A stretch of 64,000 bases of DNA. Source: Nanosyncoccus sp963540965 (GTDB lineage Bacteria; Patescibacteriota; Saccharimonadia; Saccharimonadales; Saccharimonadaceae). The notes beneath the pieces are model-generated. The model had not been told where the DNA came from, did not search any database, and saw only the letters and a program-made list of their open reading frames with translations. The stretch covers positions 30,412 through 94,411 of the forward strand of contig CAUTSA010000003.1 of the NCBI GenBank assembly GCA_963540965.1. The letters are read 5' to 3'. The translations under genes were made by a program, and so were the position numbers. This document shows, piece after piece, positions 58,510 through 64,000 of this stretch (its first letter is position 1; each line of letters starts with the position of its first letter).

Positions 58510-60300
58510 TTAATCCACGCAGAAATCAACAACCACACACCACGAACTACATTTGCGAAGTTCCGCTCCAATCTGTGTGAGTATCTGCCTATTATCGCCA
58601 TTAATCACAAATCCACCAGACCAATTAGTGTCGGTGCTATTATAAAGCCATGGAATAGTACGCCAGTTATTGCCAGAGCTTTTATGCTGGGCAGTCATTG
58701 TGGCGGATATGATCTGCGTGAAAGACTGGAACGGAATAGTGGAAGGGATATCGCCATTACCAATTATTATCCTGCGGTATACAACCTTACCATTATCAAG
58801 AACCCCATAAGGAGTCGCTGTTGCTGAAAATTTTACTAATACTGGCCCCTGGATCTTATTAGCTGGTATGATATCTCTTTCTGTTAAGACTCTTTCTTCA
58901 TTATTGTAAAGCTTCTTAGTCTTCGTAGAAATACGGAAGATAGGGATACCGACATCAATCTCGATATAGACCTTAACACTAGATAGCTTATCAATAACTT
59001 CAAATTCAAGTGTGTGCTTTAAAGTATTGTCTAAAGCAATATGAAAATCTGGCACCCTTAATATCATATCTGAACCAATGGTAAATGGTACGTTTTGCGC
59101 AGGACCAAAATCAGAATCCATACTAGACTTGGTCCGGCACTTTAGGCTTAATACGCCATTCTTTTCAGTATTACCAATTTTTAAAGAAGCAATATTGCCG
59201 CTAATTTTTGCAATAGTCTCATTTTCGAAATTACCCTTACGACCAGCAGAAACGTTTATAGTTGGTTTTGAATAGGGAATTACAGTGATATTTTTAGTTT
59301 TAGTAGTAGAAAATTCACGAGAGTCTATCGCTGACACGCTTACTACCTGATTAGTACTAGCATTCACAGCCCCAATGTCAATTTGTACGTCAGAAGTTGC
59401 CGAATAGTTTTTTGTAATGGATACGCCGAACGCGGAAGCTAGATACTTAGTCATTGTTGCGTATTTTTTAGCTTCAGCTTTCTTCTCTTTAGTAATCTTC
59501 ACAGATAGTCTCGACTGACCTTGGATAAATACCTGATCGTTACCAGTGATGGCTTTAGTAGTAGTATTTGAGTCGAAATAAGTAAAATCAGTAAAAGTAG
59601 GCTCAACATCTACTAGATGCGCATTATAATGGCAGGTTTTACTTCCAGTTAAATTACCATTTAAAAACGTATCAACCTTAATTTGACCTGAATATGCCTT
59701 TTTAGAAGTAGTAATCTTATAAATCTCTTCAGCAACTAAGCTCGTATTGAATTGGCAGTTAGCACTTACATTTTCAGCGATCTTATAGGTTTTATCCCCA
59801 TACAAGAAGTAGACATTGTGCCTAAAAGCACCATTAATGGCATTCATGTGAATTGTAATTGTTTCGCCTAGGTTAAAATCCGGCGTATTATTTGGAAATG
59901 TCTTGATTGAAGGCTGTGAAGCTCTTGGAATAGTTGGTAAATTCCAACCTCTCTTGCCAAACGAGTTGTAATTAGCCTTATAGATTGCACCATCCGCATA
60001 GGCCTCAAACCAACCAGTGCCATCTGCGTTATGATTAATCCATTTATCACCTTGAACTAGAACAGTTCCATTGTAGAGATTATGAGCGCCAGTGCTCCAA
60101 GTTTGACCTGCTACATTAGCGTAAGCTTTAAATAACTTAACCCAAGAAGATGGAGCAGTTCCGCCAGTTCCAAAGAGCTTAAAACCGACTCTAGAGCGAT
60201 TGCCAGCAATATCTTGTTCGATCAGCCACCACTCGAATCTAAGACGATTAGGATAACCAGATCCGCCTGTATCCTTGGTTTCGAAATTACCATTATTCAT
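58510..60300 (-). CDS. DUF859-type phage structural protein (baseplate/tail)
   Basis: This 596-aa protein opens with an NNGNFETKDTGG start and a beta-rich domain (about 1-120) with RLRFEWWLIEQDIAGNRS and WFEAYADGAIY. The PTIPRASQPSIKTFP phrase near residue 125 matches the conserved centre of DUF859 (PF05895) siphovirus proteins, known mainly from Streptococcus phages. Several Ig-like beta repeats follow to about 460, and the C-terminal 130 residues look like a receptor- or trimer-forming head. It lies 9 bp downstream of the tail protein gene. Confidence 0.8.
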   Translation of the reverse strand: MNNGNFETKDTGGSGYPNRLRFEWWLIEQDIAGNRSRVGFKLFGTGGTAPSSWVKLFKAYANVAGQTWSTGAHNLYNGTVLVQGDKWINHNADGTGWFEAYADGAIYKANYNSFGKRGWNLPTIPRASQPSIKTFPNNTPDFNLGETITIHMNAINGAFRHNVYFLYGDKTYKIAENVSANCQFNTSLVAEEIYKITTSKKAYSGQIKVDTFLNGNLTGSKTCHYNAHLVDVEPTFTDFTYFDSNTTTKAITGNDQVFIQGQSRLSVKITKEKKAEAKKYATMTKYLASAFGVSITKNYSATSDVQIDIGAVNASTNQVVSVSAIDSREFSTTKTKNITVIPYSKPTINVSAGRKGNFENETIAKISGNIASLKIGNTEKNGVLSLKCRTKSSMDSDFGPAQNVPFTIGSDMILRVPDFHIALDNTLKHTLEFEVIDKLSSVKVYIEIDVGIPIFRISTKTKKLYNNEERVLTERDIIPANKIQGPVLVKFSATATPYGVLDNGKVVYRRIIIGNGDIPSTIPFQSFTQIISATMTAQHKSSGNNWRTIPWLYNSTDTNWSGGFVINGDNRQILTQIGAELRKCSSWCVVVDFCVD

Positions 60301-60309
60301 TCTTGCCTC

Positions 60310-63300
60310 CTAACCTACAAAGTTCCACCCAGCCATATCTCCATCTTTTACTGGGATAATCTTAATCGGATCCATAGACACTTCTTTTCTAGCACTCAGC
60401 TTGGACGTTTCTGTAACATCACGGTTCAGCTTAAAGACCTCTTCATCTATACCAGTAACATTGGAGTGGCCACTCATACCAAGAGGCGTAATTTGCACAT
60501 AGTCGCCAGAATAGACACTTGAAGAGACCATCATGCCTTGGTCATTCACTGCTACCTGTGTATTAAGGATCTCACCGTTAGCTTGCACCCAAGGGATTGA
60601 TTGGTCTCCCATATTTACCATTAGATCAGTAATTAGGAACTGCTCACAGTTATTGCTGGTTGAGACTGTAATATCCAAATAGTTCATACTTGGATCAAGT
60701 TTTGTGAGATCGTAATTCTGCCACACGATCTCTTTGCCTTCAGGTATTGTAATTACGAAACTATCAATAGTGTTGCTTAATTTAACCGTAGCGGTACCTA
60801 TAGCGCTCTTTTTACATTTAAATGATAGTGAATATGGTATTTTCCCAGAGGATGCCACATTAAGCCTCTGAGTAATGCTAGCGCCCTTTTTAAGCTCAAT
60901 CGTATTGCCAGAAATAGCACCATATGATTTAGATTCAGGGCTGGTATAGCTTTTAACCTCCCCAACGTTATTCTTAGTCCACTCCACCAGAGTTCCATCC
61001 TGGTTCTTAGCGTAACCTACGGAATTCTTAATTAGATTTCCACCACCAGTAGTCTGAATTGTAGTGACTACGTTCTTAATATTTTGTGTAATCTTAGAGA
61101 ACTCGTCAGATATTTGTTGATCGACTTGCGTTTGTTTCGATACGATCGATTCAATCTCTTGCTTTTGCTTATCAACCTTGATCTCTGTATTATAAATGGT
61201 CTTGGTAATGCCGCCTGCTCTTGCGTAATCTGTCTGAGTAGCCGTTGGAGCGATACCTTTAATAGTTTCCTTAATACCATTGCCAAGCTCTAGATGAGTA
61301 TCGGTAATATAAACCTGATTGAGATTAGTTCTGCCAAGTTCAGTGATTTGAGGCTCCTTCAATTCGTAGTAAACCGTGACTGGCGTGCCTTTGGCTTTTT
61401 CGGCTTTTAGCCAGTTCTTGAATGAGGCGACATCTGTGACGTTAAGATTTAGTTGGTCTGGAACAGTAAACCAAAAACCAATAGTACTAGAATATTTCGG
61501 AAAATTATTGTAACCACCATAGATAGCCACACCAGTTCGATTTTCTCGCGTAGTATAGACGGCATCTTCGTTTACTGCAATAAGATGTGAACAGATAATG
61601 TTTGCGGTGGGACCCTGTTGCGTAAAAATCATCTCGCCAGATGGATTTTTATATTTAAATCCAATAGTACCAGCTTTTGAAGTATAGTAATAGTTAATAC
61701 TGTTCTCTTCGCCAGTGAGAACTAGTTTTCCAACTCGTTTTATTAATCTAGCTACGCCATTTTCTAGCTTAATCTCATCATAAATATCGTCTGTAAGTTT
61801 ATATAAGTTATCATTTTCAGGCAAAGTAAAATTCTGTTCCTCGTAGCTTACTATATCAGTGGCCACATCTCCAGCTTCTAACTGAGCCTTAACCGTATCA
61901 TTTAATATTGAGCCATTTGCTGCCGCAATATATAAGTATCCAGCAACAATTGGCTGCGTTGTGGTAAAAGTTCTAGAAGTTGAGGTTGCCGTATAATTGG
62001 CAATAACCTCTGAAGTCACACCATTAGCCATCTTATATTTGAAGATAACTCTATGGGCTCTAGGATGGTCAATAGAGAATGTGTACGTACCAGACGGTAG
62101 TGGATGATCAAAATCAATATAGCTAGTAATGTTCGCCCAGCTACTAGTCATTTGTCCAGAGTAGGTGACGGTTCCGTCATCTGCAATTGATGAGATAAGG
62201 CCATTTGAAGTATTGCCAGCCCCAATTTTTAACAAGTTTTTATCGGTAACTGCGACTACCGCGCTAATAGCCTTCTTGATACTAAATTTGGCAATATTAT
62301 TCATCGTACTGCCAGCTCCAGGTAGAAAAGCTAAATAAACGCCAGTTTCTTTCTTCGTAATCTCAAAGATAGTTCTTTCTTGCCCCGATCTCATTGAGGC
62401 TAATGTATGATTTTTACCGGTATTAGAGTCAAGAGACACAGACCAATCAGCACCACTTCTACTAAATTCATAGATTCCAGGTTCTAAAACTAACTGATAA
62501 TTGCCAATTGTAGACCAACTAATAGTACTTGTCCCCTTAGACTCAACCGTTCCATCCGGTAAGATCGTATGGGTAATACCATTAGAGGTATAATTTTCTT
62601 TTGGTCTGTATAAGTTAGTGTCTAAAGTATATTGTTTATATATTATCTCATTTACCTTTGCGGGTGCAATTGGTCTTGGAGAAACTACCGAAGTAAGATA
62701 AGGGGTATATTCAGGCAGGTTATTTTCATTAAAAGTACCATAATATAGTCCGAAGTTACCATATAGAGGTAGCGGGGTGGCATCGTCCTGTTTACCACAC
62801 ATAATTACCATGTTATAACGGTCGTACAGCGTGAAATTGGCAGTAAAGTTATGAGTCCTAGCTGTTTTATTCCCAATTACGTCAGAACCACTACCATCTT
62901 TTTTACGTGCAGAAATCTCGACATAGAACTTAGTATTTGGGGTGTTATATTGGGCAATTGTATACGGTCTGTTATTCATTAAAATACCTGTAATATCTCG
63001 GCTGGCCAGTTGAACCCAGTCTCTATCTGGCGTGCCAGAGAGTTTTAAAACGCCATCTATGTTGACTAAAGACAAACCGTTTTTATTCACAGGAAGACCT
63101 GAGAACTCATCGAACATATTCTTGTACCCAGCAGAGACACTATCGCCAATATATGGTTCGTCTGTTGGCGTATCACCAAGAGATAGCTTAGGCGTAAATG
63201 CACCGAGGTCGATATTTGTACCGACAGGGTCATTAACAACAAGTCGCATTATTTCAAATGGAACTTTGGCGGTAAAAGTCACTTTAGTTTCACCAGCATT

Positions 63301-64000
63301 CAAATTCGCCCCACCCATAAAACCACCAATACCATTCCCAGCAATAGCGACTCTATGGTTAAGTGGTCTATCTACTGAAAAAGTATACTTTCCAGCAGGG
63401 AACAAGACCTCATCATAAAATTTAGACAATACAGCCCAGCCAGCCGTCATCGTACCTTTGGCTTCAGTAATACGACCATAAGAATTTGTTTTAACTGAGA
63501 TGCCATTAGATGTGAAATTAGCATTAAATTTTATGAGATTTTTGCCTAAGAACTTCTCCTGACCAATCCACCCAGTAGTTCGTCCGTTCATCAATCCACT
63601 ACCAGCTTGAGCTGATACAAGATCTCCCGGCTTATTCCAACCAAGACCAGTAGTCTCTGCTTCGAATGGATGATAAGAGATCCCCCTGATAGAATTGAAA
63701 ATCGGATCGATCAAGTTTCTTCGATCATCATCCAGAATCTCATTATTAGCTAGCTTTACTTCTGTGAGACCATTAGCCGTAATAGAATCATTGTCAGACA
63801 CTGCAATATTATCTTCTTGAGGTGTACGAGCTAATACTAAGCTATTCACGGGACCATATTTTGGTTTGTATTTTAGAGTTTTGAGATTGTCATAAGTCCA
63901 GATTTCATCTTCATCTGTCTTTTTCTTACTATCTCTAAATGATAGAGTTTTACCATTAAATACTGCAATAGTAGCAGTAGCACCAGCGATCTCGCCTAGA
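60310..64000 (-). CDS. Large phage tail protein with repeated sugar-binding-like modules, N-terminus outside window
   Basis: The frame is open to the right edge: in-frame codons before the GTG at 63849 read IWTYDNLKTLKYKPKYG, so that GTG is not the true start. At least 1230 residues are seen. The first visible part (ISYHPFEAETTGLGWNKPGD) is the end of a tail-associated hub domain. Three related modules of about 130 residues follow, each with TSNGI, a turn with DG or YG, a TxSW-like step and LP.G.Y-F.S (about 62.3, 62.7 and 63.5 kb). The last third has a coiled-coil (KQKQEIESIVSKQTQVDQQI) and a beta domain. It is probably the tail tip/host-binding protein. Confidence 0.82.
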   Translation of the reverse strand, partial: LGEIAGATATIAVFNGKTLSFRDSKKKTDEDEIWTYDNLKTLKYKPKYGPVNSLVLARTPQEDNIAVSDNDSITANGLTEVKLANNEILDDDRRNLIDPIFNSIRGISYHPFEAETTGLGWNKPGDLVSAQAGSGLMNGRTTGWIGQEKFLGKNLIKFNANFTSNGISVKTNSYGRITEAKGTMTAGWAVLSKFYDEVLFPAGKYTFSVDRPLNHRVAIAGNGIGGFMGGANLNAGETKVTFTAKVPFEIMRLVVNDPVGTNIDLGAFTPKLSLGDTPTDEPYIGDSVSAGYKNMFDEFSGLPVNKNGLSLVNIDGVLKLSGTPDRDWVQLASRDITGILMNNRPYTIAQYNTPNTKFYVEISARKKDGSGSDVIGNKTARTHNFTANFTLYDRYNMVIMCGKQDDATPLPLYGNFGLYYGTFNENNLPEYTPYLTSVVSPRPIAPAKVNEIIYKQYTLDTNLYRPKENYTSNGITHTILPDGTVESKGTSTISWSTIGNYQLVLEPGIYEFSRSGADWSVSLDSNTGKNHTLASMRSGQERTIFEITKKETGVYLAFLPGAGSTMNNIAKFSIKKAISAVVAVTDKNLLKIGAGNTSNGLISSIADDGTVTYSGQMTSSWANITSYIDFDHPLPSGTYTFSIDHPRAHRVIFKYKMANGVTSEVIANYTATSTSRTFTTTQPIVAGYLYIAAANGSILNDTVKAQLEAGDVATDIVSYEEQNFTLPENDNLYKLTDDIYDEIKLENGVARLIKRVGKLVLTGEENSINYYYTSKAGTIGFKYKNPSGEMIFTQQGPTANIICSHLIAVNEDAVYTTRENRTGVAIYGGYNNFPKYSSTIGFWFTVPDQLNLNVTDVASFKNWLKAEKAKGTPVTVYYELKEPQITELGRTNLNQVYITDTHLELGNGIKETIKGIAPTATQTDYARAGGITKTIYNTEIKVDKQKQEIESIVSKQTQVDQQISDEFSKITQNIKNVVTTIQTTGGGNLIKNSVGYAKNQDGTLVEWTKNNVGEVKSYTSPESKSYGAISGNTIELKKGASITQRLNVASSGKIPYSLSFKCKKSAIGTATVKLSNTIDSFVITIPEGKEIVWQNYDLTKLDPSMNYLDITVSTSNNCEQFLITDLMVNMGDQSIPWVQANGEILNTQVAVNDQGMMVSSSVYSGDYVQITPLGMSGHSNVTGIDEEVFKLNRDVTETSKLSARKEVSMDPIKIIPVKDGDMAGWNFVG

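Larger units (their letters stand above)
48585..64000. mobile_element. Phage/prophage region (right end outside window)
   Basis: The segment holds only phage-like genes. Densely overlapped small early genes run rightward (48926-56677): a recombination protein, YopX family, metallophosphoesterase and VRR-NUC. Lysis and tail genes run leftward (56788-64000), and the sets meet between back-to-back terminators. The left boundary is set after tRNA-Gly by content change; no att repeat could be confirmed because the right end is missing. No integrase, portal, capsid or terminase is in view. Between 48657 and 48863 I see no gene, only small hairpins (for example AACTT-CGGGT-AAGTT near 48775) and weak promoter-like boxes. 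Confidence 0.85.

Noticed and set aside
61345..61356. A 12-nt match (GAGCCTCAAATC) between the sequence after the Cas12a-like repeat (48890-48901) and the tail gene coding strand, as a possible self-target
   Set aside because: It covers only guide positions 8-19 and leaves the seed unmatched; 12 nt in 64 kb of AT-rich DNA can occur by chance.
63847..63849. GTG at 63849 as the start of the tail protein
   Set aside because: The frame continues upstream with protein-like sequence to the window edge and no Shine-Dalgarno precedes the GTG, so the gene is truncated by the window.

Overview
The window looks like chromosome from a small-genome, AT-rich, Gram-positive-like bacterium of the Patescibacteria/CPR, most probably Saccharibacteria (TM7). 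This is an inference from protein style, not from a marker search. Supporting points are the ordinary genetic code with UGA as stop, a DUF348-G5-transglycosylase wall enzyme, several proline/serine-rich single-pass membrane proteins, compact gene packing, and many genes whose TATAAT box sits only 6-9 nt before the start codon (apparent leaderless transcription). The right-hand quarter is a phage, probably a prophage beside a tRNA-Gly gene.

Layout. 1-5.4 kb: end of a TlyA-type rRNA methylase, RNase J with a long basic N-terminus, a CmpB-like membrane protein and a UvrD-type helicase. 5.6-8.3 kb: a small accessory patch (CYTH protein, GrpB-like protein, large HopA1-like protein behind a nine-codon leader ORF), closed by tRNA-Leu(CAG). 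8.6-21.4 kb: CYTH protein, phosphoglycerate mutase, sugar nucleotidyltransferase, an XRE-HTH/MurA fusion, PcrA-type helicase, wall lytic enzyme, RsmA and MetRS. 21.4-35.8 kb: aquaporin with a His/Cys tail, PheST, FKBP, exonuclease I, UvrA, a class I aldolase fused to a degenerate PfkB-like domain, L27 and a Trm11-like methylase. 35.9-47.7 kb: UPF0104 membrane protein, XseAB, a soluble histidine kinase with a receiver-only partner, RecO, GlyRS, a membrane CxxC protein with a DsbA-like partner, an Erm-like methylase, a DUF2974 hydrolase, tRNA-Phe and HisRS.

47.7-48.6 kb is an RNA-rich strip: a candidate structured small RNA with its own promoter and terminator, then tRNA-Cys, tRNA-Leu(UAA) and tRNA-Gly. 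The phage begins after the tRNA-Gly terminators. Its early genes run rightward (48.9-56.7 kb): a recombination-type protein, four YopX-like paralogues, a metallophosphoesterase, a VRR-NUC-type nuclease and many very small ORFs. Its late genes run leftward from the right edge to 56.8 kb: a tail protein with three related modules, a DUF859 structural protein, then a lysis cassette whose endolysin carries a C-terminal holin-like membrane domain. The two sets meet at back-to-back terminators near 56.7 kb. No integrase, capsid or terminase gene lies inside the window.

The most unusual signal is a solitary 19-nt sequence at 48864-48882 identical in form to the 3' part of Cas12a (type V-A) CRISPR repeats. 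It sits in the leader of the phage early genes, with no array and no cas gene in view, which fits an RNA anti-CRISPR or mini-crRNA. Other leads are the HTH-MurA and pseudo-PfkB/aldolase fusions, an apparent AUA start codon after a perfect Shine-Dalgarno, and three sets of unexplained intergenic repeats or folds (47.9, 49.9 and 56.3 kb).
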